DNA of 14,540 nt, taken from Frankiaceae bacterium. Its GTDB lineage: Bacteria > Actinomycetota > Actinomycetes > JADGOU01. The notes under the pieces were generated by a model, which saw only the letters and a list, made by a program, of their open reading frames with translations, was not told the DNA's origin and searched no databases. Shown here one piece after another: positions 7,195 through 13,699 of the stretch (position 1 is the stretch's first letter; the number at the start of each line of letters is the position of its first letter). The stretch lies in NCBI GenBank assembly GCA_017882835.1, contig JADGOU010000040.1, positions 1 through 14,540 on the forward strand. The letters are read 5' to 3'. The position numbers were made by a program, and so were the translations under genes.

Positions 7195-7547
7195 CCGTGG
7201 TTTTGGCTGGTCAGGGCGCTACGCCGTTGGTCGACAAGATTATCGCTGGCGATCAGTCCGCAAACAGTCCGCATCCCTCAGCTATGATCTGCGGTTGCGG
7301 ACATTTCTCGTCATCTCGCGAACCAGCCAACGCCCCCAGTCCCGAAGGGGTCGAACAGGTCGAATGCCGTGAAGACTGACGGCCTGCTGGCCACGCCCGG
7401 CGTCGGTCGCCCCGGGGTTGGCTCCGCTGGTCCTCTCGGCTGACAGATCAACCGGACCGGGCCGCTGCTTGGCTTGGCGCGCGACCCCCGTGGTTTTGAG
7501 GCCCTTGTGAAGGATCCGTGGGCGGGCCTCGTTGGTGGTCTCTGGCC
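7195..7547. other. Non-coding or decayed region next to tRNA-Lys
   Basis: I see no supportable gene here. CCGTGGTTTTG occurs directly after the tRNA (7195-7205) and again at 7488-7498. Both copies are preceded by a GGCGC run, so this may be the trace of an integration at the tRNA 3' end. A leftward frame from about 7371 to 7282 ends in an Arg-rich stretch (LVREMTRNVRNRRS) that could be another coding scrap, but I cannot name it. Confidence 0.35.
7254..7302. repeat. Cluster of GTCCGCA direct and inverted repeats
   Basis: CAGTCCGCA occurs at 7254-7262 and 7265-7273, eleven bases apart (one helical turn). The inverted copy TGCGGAC is at 7296-7302, preceded by a partial copy TGCGG. Spacing and symmetry suggest a protein-binding site, perhaps an old regulator or integrase arm site. 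Function not shown. Confidence 0.45.
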
Positions 7548-8088
7548 TCAAGACACAAGCCGGCGCGTCTCCCGTGAGTCGATGAGACACTTGGCCGTGC
7601 CAGCGTGACTAGGACCCGGAATGACGGGACCCACTCGTACGGCGCTGCTCCACCTCCAGTTGGCCGAGCAGTTGGTTGACGTCCCCTCGGGCGATCTTCC
7701 GGGGGCCAGTGGGCTTGCCTTCCCGGGTCTTGACCTCCCAGATGCGGCGCTCGGAGCGGTGCGTCGTCGACGGTCCAGCGGCAGTCGGTAGCGCTCTGCT
7801 CGGTTCGGTGGGCGTTCGGCGTCGGCGCCGACCAACCGGGCGAGGACGATAAGCCCCTCGCACTGCTGGTCGTGACTACCGGTCAGCGCCGTCCGACCCT
7901 GTCCGAGGGGTCCAGTCGGCCTCCCGCCTCCCGCCTCCCGACGCCACTCGTCCCAGCCGAGGAACAGCCGGTCGGTGTCGTCGGCGGTCTGAGAGTCGCC
8001 GGCCAGCAGCGCGCTGGTCCGGGACAGCCGGCGGAACGGGGCGGTGATGCGTGGACCGTTGCGGATCGCCTCGTCCAGGGCGGGTCTC
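7548..8088 (-). pseudogene. Frameshifted remnant of a PD-(D/E)xK nuclease-like protein
   Basis: On the minus strand one frame runs from about 8088 with coding-like content (RNGPRITAPFRRLSRTSALL, then DDTDRLFLGWDEWRREAGG and CEGLIVLARLVGADAERP). Near 7790 the sense continues in a second frame as DCRWTVDD, and within about 20 bases in a third frame as ERRIWEVKTREGKPTGPRKI, then ARGDVNQLLGQLEVE. After about 7640 the frame is lost again. The order Glu-containing helix (EGLIVLA), Asp (DCRW) and ExK (WEVKT) is that of the PD-(D/E)xK nuclease fold, as in many restriction-like enzymes. At least two frameshifts within 60 bases and no plausible start make it a pseudogene. It stops abruptly near 8088, where coding sense switches to the other strand. 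The fold is my inference from motif order only. Confidence 0.5.
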
Positions 8089-8269
8089 CGCCGCCACCGA
8101 CCTGTGGGTCGGCGATCACCCCGAGGCCGCCCGGCGGGCCAAGGAGGCCAGCGACCTGCTCGCCACCGCCGGGGAAACCGAGCACGCTGCCTTCTGCCGC
8201 TATGTGGAGGCGCACGCCCACTTCGATCGCGGCGGCCGGCCGGAAGATCGGGACGCCGCGCGCAGGTAG
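8089..8269 (+). pseudogene. Truncated rightward coding fragment, helical repeat-like
   Basis: The frame ending at TAG 8267-8269 reads ATDLWVGDHPEAARRAKEAS, then DLLATAGETEHAAFCRYVEA and HAHFDRGG. It has strong third-position GC and an alpha-helical, TPR-like amphipathic pattern. It has no convincing start: its sense begins next to the place where the leftward nuclease remnant ends. I read it as a 5'-truncated and 3'-truncated piece of a larger protein. The family is not recognised. Confidence 0.4.
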
Positions 8270-8281
8270 GCCACCGACTGA

Positions 8282-8833
8282 CCCTGGTCGGCGGCCGCCG
8301 TCGCCCTGGCCTGCAGGGCCTTCATCGACTGCGTCGCCGAGGACGGCCTGCACTGGGCACAGCAGGACAAAGACCGGGACGGATGTGCGCGGTACGGATG
8401 GGCGCGGATGGACGAGTGGCGTAAGCACGTGCAGGGGCAGGGCGACCGCATCAGGACCCTGGAGGCGCAACTCACCAGCTTCGCGGACGAGCGGGATGCC
8501 CGGCGACGAGAGCTGGAGCTCGAGCGCAGGCGCACGCGCGCTCTCGAGGAGCGGCTGCAAGCGACCCAGACTGCGCATGCAGAGGTGCACCGGCGCGCCG
8601 AGGAGGCGGACGGCCACCTGCCGGTCCGACGGGATCACGGCGGCGTTCGATCTCGCCGCGGACGAGACCACACTGCTCCGGCCGCCGGACCGTGGCGCGC
8701 TCACCGCGTTCGAACCCCGCCACCTGGCCATTGCGCGGATGCGGGCGGGACAGGCCCCCGACGACGGCCGGCCTGACCCGCACTACGATCACGTCCGTGC
8801 CAGAAGCGCCCGCAAGCCATCTCGTACTTGACC
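8282..8833 (+). pseudogene. Rightward remnant with coiled coil, frameshifted
   Basis: After a TGA at 8279-8281 the frame reads AAAVALACRAFIDCVAEDG, then LHWAQQDKDRDGCARYGWAR. From ATG 8408 it forms a long charged coiled coil (GDRIRTLEAQLTSFADERDA, RRRELELERRRTRALEERLQ). Around 8625 coding sense passes to another frame, SDGITAAFDLAADETTLLRP followed by ALTAFEPRHLAIARMRAGQA, ending TGA at 8829-8831. Codons end mostly in G or C in both parts, which supports former coding. ATG 8408 to 8776 could still be translated as a 122-residue protein, but it has no good ribosome binding site and its last 50 residues look out of frame. The family is unknown. It may be the continuation of the fragment just upstream, separated by stops. 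Confidence 0.45.
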
Positions 8834-9182
8834 TGGACGTCCGGCCGGTTCTGGATTGCCGGTCGGTCGAACGACACGGTGGCGGGCTTGGCTGAACCTG
8901 TCCGGCCGCTGGCCGACGGTCCGGCTCGCGGAACCCCTGACCCCGGCCTGGGACGAGGTCAACCGCAGCGAGCTGGCCGATGGGGGCGTTGTCGGCGAGT
9001 TGCGGTTCGCCGCGATGTGTTTACACCGTGATCGTTCTACTCGACCGTGATCGTTCTACTCGCCCACAGCGTGGGCTCGCGGACTTCTCACAACGGCCGG
9101 ACCACTGGGGCGGCGGGCACGTCAGGCCGGCATGCCCTATAACACCGCGGGTCGGGTCCGAGAACCCGCTCACAACCAGGTG
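8834..9182. other. Region without a supportable gene
   Basis: Two short stretches read like former protein on the plus strand in different frames (LTWTSGRFWIAGRSNDTVAG near 8830-8885, then LNLSGRWPTVRLAEPLTPAW, DEVNRSELADGG near 8892-8990). I cannot assign a family or a start. The tandem 19-bp repeat at 9025-9062 follows. Confidence 0.35.
9025..9062. repeat. Perfect tandem duplication of a 19-bp unit
   Basis: ACCGTGATCGTTCTACTCG occurs at 9025-9043 and again, identical, at 9044-9062. It lies about 120 bases beyond the stop of the acetate transporter. It may be a recent slippage product or a recombination scar. Confidence 0.85.
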
Positions 9183-9797
9183 TCAGACCTTATGCTTCCG
9201 TCCGACGCTCAAGTCGCCGAGTGGCAGGACATGCCGGCCGAACATCTGGTTGATCAACTCTGCGGCGGCAACGTAGAAGATCTCCAATGCAAGGATGAGT
9301 CCCAGCCAACCGCCAGTTTTGATCCAACCCTCGCTGGTGCGCGCCTGTCCCAACACCAAAGTCGCGATGGTGACCAACAGAAGTCCCAGGCCGATGACGA
9401 AGGCCACATTGGTCTTGAAAGAGGCAATCCAGAGGAAGAGAGTGAAGATCAACCAGGGCGCCAGGAACCAAGCGGTTGCATGCCCGTGCTCGGCCGCGGC
9501 GACCTTCGAGAGGTAGAATGTCTCGTAGACGGCGAACGACAGCCAGAAGCCGCCGTACGACATAAACGCGACTGCGGCGAAGAGTCGTCCCGCCGTCAGG
9601 GAGTAGACGCCGACGACGAACTGCACCAACCCACCCATGATCCAAGCGCTGGCGATCACCGCTTGGAGGGCTGACTTGTTGACGAAATGCGCGTTCACAG
9701 CACTCAAGATCAACGTGCTTGAGGCGAACGCGGCGAGTGCGATGGGACCGGGGTCAATCCTCGCCGAGAGATCGTCCGGCGCCTTAGCGGTTGTCAT
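9183..9797 (-). CDS. Acetate uptake transporter, GPR1/FUN34/YaaH (SatP) family
   Basis: A 204-residue inner-membrane protein with six hydrophobic helices (approximate residues 19-41, 45-69, 70-95, 108-128, 130-150, 158-182), matching the acetate/succinate channel family in length and layout. Typical features are the N-terminal DPGPIALAAFA (related to the family NPAPLGL motif), GGLVQFVVGVYSL, and FMSYGGFWLSFA. Members take up acetate or other short carboxylates. The family Glu usually found shortly after GxxQ is replaced here (GVYSLTAG), which may affect specificity. Start ATG 9797 has AGGGGAG five to six bases upstream. The gene is visibly less GC-rich than its neighbours (33 of 60 bases at 9361-9420), it is intact while everything around it is broken, and it seems to be transcribed alone. 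Transfer into the region is likely. Confidence 0.88.
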   Translation of the reverse strand: MTTAKAPDDLSARIDPGPIALAAFASSTLILSAVNAHFVNKSALQAVIASAWIMGGLVQFVVGVYSLTAGRLFAAVAFMSYGGFWLSFAVYETFYLSKVAAAEHGHATAWFLAPWLIFTLFLWIASFKTNVAFVIGLGLLLVTIATLVLGQARTSEGWIKTGGWLGLILALEIFYVAAAELINQMFGRHVLPLGDLSVGRKHKV

Positions 9798-9815
9798 GGT
9801 GCTCCCCTGCTCAGC

Positions 9816-9846
9816 ATCGTAGGGCGGAGCCAGTCCGGCGTATCAA
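9816..9846 (-). promoter_or_regulatory. Possible promoter of the acetate transporter gene
   Basis: Read on the minus strand, TTGATA (9841-9846) and TACGAT (9816-9821) form a -35/-10 pair with a 19-base spacer, about 18 bases before the ribosome binding site AGGGGAG. The spacer is longer than ideal, so this is only a candidate. Confidence 0.35.
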
Positions 9847-9889
9847 GAGACTTGCGGAGCATGATCGTCGAAGCCGGCACCGTATCATA

Positions 9890-10245
9890 TTCGGCTAGAC
9901 GCCAGGTCAACAGGCTCGGACGGCAGGCCGTGAAGTGATTTGCGCTGGGTCGATGCGTGTCGTGTCACCGAACAGGCTCCAGTCCTTGACCCGCGAGCGC
10001 CTGATCGATCATCGGCACGTCGTGGTCTCCACAGAACTGCCGATCGCCGTGACGAGGACCGGCTGATCGAATTTATCAAGGCTGACGAGGCGAACGTGGC
10101 GCCCCGATGACGCGGAAGAACCACACCCCGCTCACGTGCTGCAGCCTGGGCCGATAGAGGTTCAGGTAGAGCCGGTCGACGGACTCCACCGCCAACGTCA
10201 CGTGGTTGGCCAGAAGGTCGGCGACGCAGTGCGGCTACCGTCAGC
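9890..10245 (-). pseudogene. Frameshifted remnant of a conserved protein with LYLNLY motif
   Basis: The minus strand reads DLLANHVTLAVESVDRLYLN and then LYRPRLQHVSGVWFFR in one frame from about 10240 to 10110. The next block, HRGATFASSALINSI, is in another frame. A third frame gives CGDHDVPMIDQALAGQGLEP. This series resembles, from memory, a conserved bacterial protein of about 400 residues whose N terminus has VESVDRLYLNLY-x-PRLQ and a later HRG-x-x-x-ASSAL block; its function is not known to me. Two or more frameshifts and loss of the remainder make it a pseudogene. Distance to the acetate transporter start is about 90 bases. Confidence 0.5.
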
Positions 10246-10307
10246 GCAAAGCTCCGGTCGCTTGGCCGGTCCAGCAAGGCCAACCATCGCCAGGTGCGGA
10301 TCCAAGT

Positions 10308-10325
10308 CGGGGAGCACACTCCCCG
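10308..10325 (-). terminator. Short hairpin behind the paaK fragment
   Basis: CGGGGAG (10308-10314) pairs perfectly with CTCCCCG (10319-10325) around a four-base loop, CACA. It starts about 34 bases beyond the stop of the leftward ligase fragment. No T tract follows. Confidence 0.45.
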
Positions 10326-10358
10326 TGTAGTCCGCGACCGCCGACGATCCGCCGGCCG

Positions 10359-10787
10359 CTACTTACCGCCGAGGAGCGTTCGGCTCGCGGTCGGCCGCAG
10401 GTCGCGGATCCGCTGCGCCTTGCCCAGCGAGCGTTCGAGCACGCCGGGCTCGACCACATCCACGGTCACGCTGACCCCGATGTTCTCCTTGATCATGTGC
10501 AGCAGGTCCTGGCCGAGCTCGTCGCGGTGCCGAGCGGTGAAGTCCGCCGGTCGCACCTCCACCTGCACGGTCATCTCGTCCAACCGGCCCGATCGGGACA
10601 GCACCAGCTGGAAGTGCGGCGCCAGTCCCAGCGTACGCAGGATGAGCTCCTCGACCTGGGTCGGGACGCCGCGCAGGATGATCATGTCGTCGCTGCGGCC
10701 GGTGATCTTCTCCATCCGGCGCATGGTTCGGGCGGTGCCGGGCAGCAGCCGGGTCAGGTCACGAGTGCGGTAGCGAATGACCGGCAT
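10359..10787 (-). pseudogene. paaK: 3' fragment of a phenylacetate-CoA ligase gene
   Basis: 142 codons encode the C-terminal part of a PaaK-type adenylate-forming ligase, which activates phenylacetate to its CoA thioester in aerobic phenylacetate breakdown. IRYRTRDLTRLLPG opens the fragment, and RMEKITGRSDDMIILRGV contains the hinge Asp region of the ANL fold. PTQVEELIL and the LERSLGKAQRIRDLR end follow; a conserved Lys near the C terminus of these enzymes is present in GKAQRI. Full PaaK is about 430 residues, so the whole adenylate-binding N domain is missing. Upstream of ATG 10787 only four more codons fit the family before an in-frame TAA, and there the Tn3 fragment begins on the other strand. 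Between RGV and PTQVEEL the usual NVF is absent, an in-frame loss of about nine bases. Surely not a functional ligase. Confidence 0.8.
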
Positions 10788-10795
10788 GGCCTCCG

Positions 10796-11700
10796 GGCGG
10801 TGTTACCGGAGCTGTTGGAGGCGCTGGCGTTCCGCTCCTCCAACACTGGGTATGCCCCGGTGGTTGAGGCGCTGGCGGTGCTGCGCCGGTACGCCCGCCG
10901 GTCCAAGCTCCGCTTCTACGCGCCCGAGGACACGGTGCCGATCGAGGGGATCGTGCCGGCCCAGTGGCGGAGCGCGGTCGTCGAGGACCGGCCGGACGGC
11001 AGCCGCCGGGTGGAGCGGATCCCCTACGAGCTGTGTGTGCTGGCCGCGCTGCGGGAGGCGATCCGCCGCCGTGAGGTGTGGGTGGTCGGCGCGGTCCGTT
11101 GGCCGGACCCGGACGCGGACCTGCCGGCCGACTTCGACGCGCACCGGGCCGGGCACTACCAACGGATCGGGCAGCCGCTGGACCCGTCCGCGTTCATCGC
11201 CGACCTGACCCGACCAGCTGACCGGCGCGCTGCGCGACCTCGACGCCGCGGTCCACGCCGGCGACACCGGCGGGGTCAGTTTCGGCGTCCGCGGCCGGCA
11301 GCCCTGGACCACTGTGCCCAAGCTCGCCAAGCAGTCCGAGCCGGTCAACCTGGACCGGATCAAGGCCGCGGTGCAGGCCCGGTGGGGCACCGTCGACCTG
11401 CTCGACGTCCTCACCGAGGCCGACCGCCACGTCGGCCTGCTCGACTGCTTCCCGTCGGTAGCCACCCGGGAGGCGATGCCACCGGACGTGCTGCGCGAAC
11501 GGCTGCTGCTGGTGCTGTTCGCGCTCGGCACGAACACCGGGATCAAACAGGGCGCCGGCGGCGAGCACGGCCACGGCGAGGCCGCGCTGCGGCACGTCCG
11601 CCGGCTGCACGTCACCGGGGACAACGTGCGCCGGGCGACGGTGAAGCTGGTCAACGCCACCCTGGCCAGCCGCGACCCGGCGCTGTGGGGATCGGGCACG
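10796..11700 (+). pseudogene. tnpA: Internal fragment of a Tn3-family transposase gene
   Basis: About 300 codons correspond to the middle of a Tn3-type transposase, which is normally near 1000 residues and cuts and joins DNA in replicative transposition. Recognisable blocks are VLPELLEALAFRSSNTGYAP, VVEALAVLRRYA, GIVPAQWRSAV, RIPYELCVLAALREAIRRRE, then DLLDVLTEADRHVGLLDCFP, LLLVLFALGTNTGIKQGA and RRLHVTGDNVRRATVKLVNA, ending DPALWGSGTA. The first half lies in one frame and, from about 11210, the second half in the next: CGACCAGCTGACC carries one base too many between FIADLTR and QLTGALRDLD. Both ends are missing, including the start and the distal catalytic part. No inverted terminal repeat is seen. 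The fragment is squeezed between a paaK remnant and a tyrosinase remnant. Confidence 0.85.
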
Positions 11701-12376
11701 GCTTCGCCGCCTATGACCCCATCTTCTTCGCCCATCACGCGATGGTCGACCGGCTGTGGCGGCTGTGGGAGCTGCGGCACCCACCGCCGTGCTGCCGGAC
11801 AACCTGCTCAACGAGGCGCTGCCGCCCTTCAACATCACAGTCCGGCAAACCGCTGAGCGTCACTACGCTGGGATATGACTACGCCAGCTTCTCCAGCCGA
11901 GCCCAGGTAGGAGGTTGACCGTGATGGCCGTCAGCGTGGCCCTCGAATTTCCCCACGATCAGTCACCGGCCTTCACCGCGCCGACCTGACCTTCTATGGC
12001 CTCGACCACAGCGGACCGTCGTACGAGCGCGGGTCTTCTTCGACACCCCAAATGCGACGGCGGACACTCCGCTGGAACGCGCCGCCGGCTACGTCGGGTC
12101 GTTCACCGTATTCGGTCACGGCGGTTGCTTCAGCGAGCACGGGCACTGCGACGTTCGCGGCCCTGTGACCGCCTTCGATCGACGCCTCCCGCACCAGCTG
12201 GTCCCCGCTTCCCGGGTGCTGCTGTGCACCGAAGCCCTGCGCGCGACTCGGCGAGGGCCGCGACCACGTCACGGTCACGGTTGTCCCCGTCGTCCGCTCA
12301 CACCTCGCGACCGACACACAGGCCGAGGACGTCCTGCAGATCGAAACCAGGTATCGCTCTACACACCTACGAATAG
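11700..12376 (+). pseudogene. 3' part of a tyrosinase gene with multiple frameshifts
   Basis: The fragment starts inside the second copper site: AAYDPIFFAHHAMVDRLWRL is the CuB motif with its two adjacent His. It continues through the long C-terminal domain of the polyphenol-oxidase-like tyrosinases, but in changing frames: VLPDNLLNEALPPFNITVR (from 11789), SGKPLSVTTLGYDYASF, ADLTFYGLDHSGPSYE (from 11980), VFFDTPNATADTPLERAAGY and SFTVFGHGGCFSEHGHCDV (from 12033), GEGRDHVTVTVVPVVRSH (from 12247), and LHTYE ending TAG 12374-12376. At least five frame changes are needed. Tyrosinases hydroxylate phenols and oxidise diphenols with two coppers; here the first copper site and half of the second are gone. 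The left end abuts the Tn3 fragment at about 11698-11705. The frame order is continuous, so it is one decayed gene. Confidence 0.83.
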
Positions 12377-12407
12377 CGCACCCGTCCTGGCATCCAGCTC
12401 GTCCACC

Positions 12408-12414
12408 AAGGAGG
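12408..12414 (+). promoter_or_regulatory. Strong ribosome binding site of the small tyrosinase-linked gene
   Basis: AAGGAGG sits seven bases before ATG 12422, a near-perfect Shine-Dalgarno sequence. With only 45 bases between the old tyrosinase stop and this ATG, the gene probably was the second cistron of a tyrosinase operon. Confidence 0.7.
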
Positions 12415-12421
12415 TACACCA

Positions 12422-12817
12422 ATGGCAGGCAACGCCGAACCGAACCTGTTCCAGCTCACCGCGAGGCATCTGCACGTCGTGTTCTCCACCACCGGCATCG
12501 ACGGCAAGCCGCATCTGAGCTACGACGACGGCATAACCGGCACGTCATCTTCCGGCGACCAGATCCGGCTCTCCGGACCGGACACCGACCTGCAGACCGC
12601 GACGGTGACGATCCGACCCACGGTCGACACCGGTAGCACCACCTTCACGCTGCTGGTGCCGCGCGTCGTTCTTCCCGGTGGTGCGCCCACCACGATCCAT
12701 ACTGTCGGAATCATTACGGGGCACCGGCATTCCCCGATCCTCGCGCTGAACGTCGGCCAGCTCGACAGCTACCGCGCGGTGGCTCTCAGTGGCACCGCCT
12801 GCATCGTCCAGTTCTGA
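12422..12817 (+). CDS. Small conserved protein encoded directly behind tyrosinase
   Basis: A 131-residue protein without signal peptide or membrane helix. It is rich in Thr, Ser, Val and Ile, with alternating hydrophobic patterns that predict mainly beta strands (ATVTIRPTVDTGSTTFTLLV, PRVVLPGGAPTTIHTVGI). The N-terminal half has FQLTARHLHVVFSTTGIDGK and the end is VALSGTACIVQF with a single Cys. It has no likeness to the MelC1 copper chaperone of Streptomyces (no secretion signal, few His). I recall similar sequences placed beside tyrosinase genes in other bacteria, but this is memory and needs a search. Strong ribosome binding site, intact frame and GC-rich codons suggest it was functional recently, although its presumed partner is destroyed. 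No function can be assigned; a stabilising or substrate-modulating partner of tyrosinase is one inference. Confidence 0.75.
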   Translation: MAGNAEPNLFQLTARHLHVVFSTTGIDGKPHLSYDDGITGTSSSGDQIRLSGPDTDLQTATVTIRPTVDTGSTTFTLLVPRVVLPGGAPTTIHTVGIITGHRHSPILALNVGQLDSYRAVALSGTACIVQF

Positions 12818-13015
12818 CTCGACCAGCTAAGTTACATCGTTACATCGTTCGAGTTTTCCGGTTCTCCCAGCATGGATGTTGATCAGCTTCCGGGTTCCGG
12901 GCCTCGTTCGTGAGGAGCGCGAAGGCAGCGCCGGGAAGCGCCTGTCGTGGTCTCTTGTCAGCCATCCACGGGGCGGGCGTGGCTTCAGTTCATTGCGGAC
13001 GTCATCGACTTAGGG

Positions 13016-13699
13016 TCATCCGGTCGGCAGCACGGCGATCCGGGCATCGTTCTGGTCGAGGACGTGCAGCGCGAGAAGTTCCGGTCGCGGGATGGCGGTG
13101 GCCCCCTCGACGCTGGCCTGTCCGGTGTAGCCGACCTGCCAGGTGCCGGCGACCTCCTGGCCTCCGCCCCGGGCAACCGCGATCAGTCGGCAGCGGGTGC
13201 CGGTCGGCACCCCCGACAGCCGGAGCGTGACCTGGGTCCCCCACGGCCGGCTACCTAGCTGAGCCGTCGCCTGGACCGATGCCGAGGCGCCCGAGCTGGC
13301 CACGCTGCCGGCGTCAACCCGGAAATCGGGGGCGGACGAGCCCGTGACAGCTACCGTGCCGCCAGCGCCAACGGCCCCGATGGTCACGGCTGCGGCCACC
13401 GCAAGCACAAAGCCGCGACGGCGATTGCGCCGGCGGTCGCGACGACGGCGCGTCAGCTCTGCAAGCGCCCGCTCCAGTGGCTGCGCCGGAGGAGGTCCAG
13501 CCAGCACCTCCACATCGGCGGCGTCAAGCCGGCCCAGCAGCCCGGGCAATCCGGCGAGCCCGGCGAGCTCCTCCCGGCAGCCGGCGCACCCGCCGAGATG
13601 ACCCTCCAGCTCCGCACGCTCGGCCGGTTCCAGCGCGCCGAGCACGTACGCCCCAAGCGCGATCCGCGCCTGATGCGCTTCCGGGCTCATGTCGTCCAT
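13016..13699 (-). CDS. Zinc anti-sigma factor (RslA-like)
   Basis: A 227-residue single-pass membrane protein that should bind and silence the adjacent ECF sigma factor. The N-terminal ZAS domain contains H34-x3-C38-x2-C41 (HLGGCAGC), the zinc site of redox-responsive anti-sigma factors, plus H9. A basic stretch (RRRRDRRRNRRR, about 84-95) precedes one membrane helix at about 96-119. The outer part (GTQVTLRLSGVPTGTRCRLI, then GTWQVGYTGQASVEGAT) resembles the extracytoplasmic domain of SigL-type anti-sigma factors. The start overlaps the sigma gene by 13 bases: ATG 13699 has GAGG seven bases upstream, while ATG 13690 would give the usual ATGA overlap. Translational coupling is expected. In Mycobacterium the homologous pair responds to oxidation of the zinc site; the same is inferred here. 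Confidence 0.85.
   Translation of the reverse strand: MDDMSPEAHQARIALGAYVLGALEPAERAELEGHLGGCAGCREELAGLAGLPGLLGRLDAADVEVLAGPPPAQPLERALAELTRRRRDRRRNRRRGFVLAVAAAVTIGAVGAGGTVAVTGSSAPDFRVDAGSVASSGASASVQATAQLGSRPWGTQVTLRLSGVPTGTRCRLIAVARGGGQEVAGTWQVGYTGQASVEGATAIPRPELLALHVLDQNDARIAVLPTG

Noticed and set aside
8705..8720. GTTCGAACCCC as a tRNA T-arm relic or attachment site
   Set aside because: It lies within a coding-like frame (TAFEPRH), the flanks do not match the tRNA-Lys arm and the match is too short.
9885..10319. Leftward 144-codon open frame as a gene
   Set aside because: Only a short block (RGATFASSALINS) looks protein-like; the preceding conserved block is in another frame, so I list a pseudogene instead.
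10206..11918. One long rightward frame of 570 codons
   Set aside because: It joins antisense of the paaK fragment, half of the Tn3 fragment and part of the tyrosinase fragment by chance openness; it is no single gene.
12831..12846. Two GTTACATC units and an ACTCGA/TCGAGT inverted repeat after the small gene
   Set aside because: The repeats are only 8 bp and the 6-bp stem would have a 26-base loop; chance or weak terminator at best.
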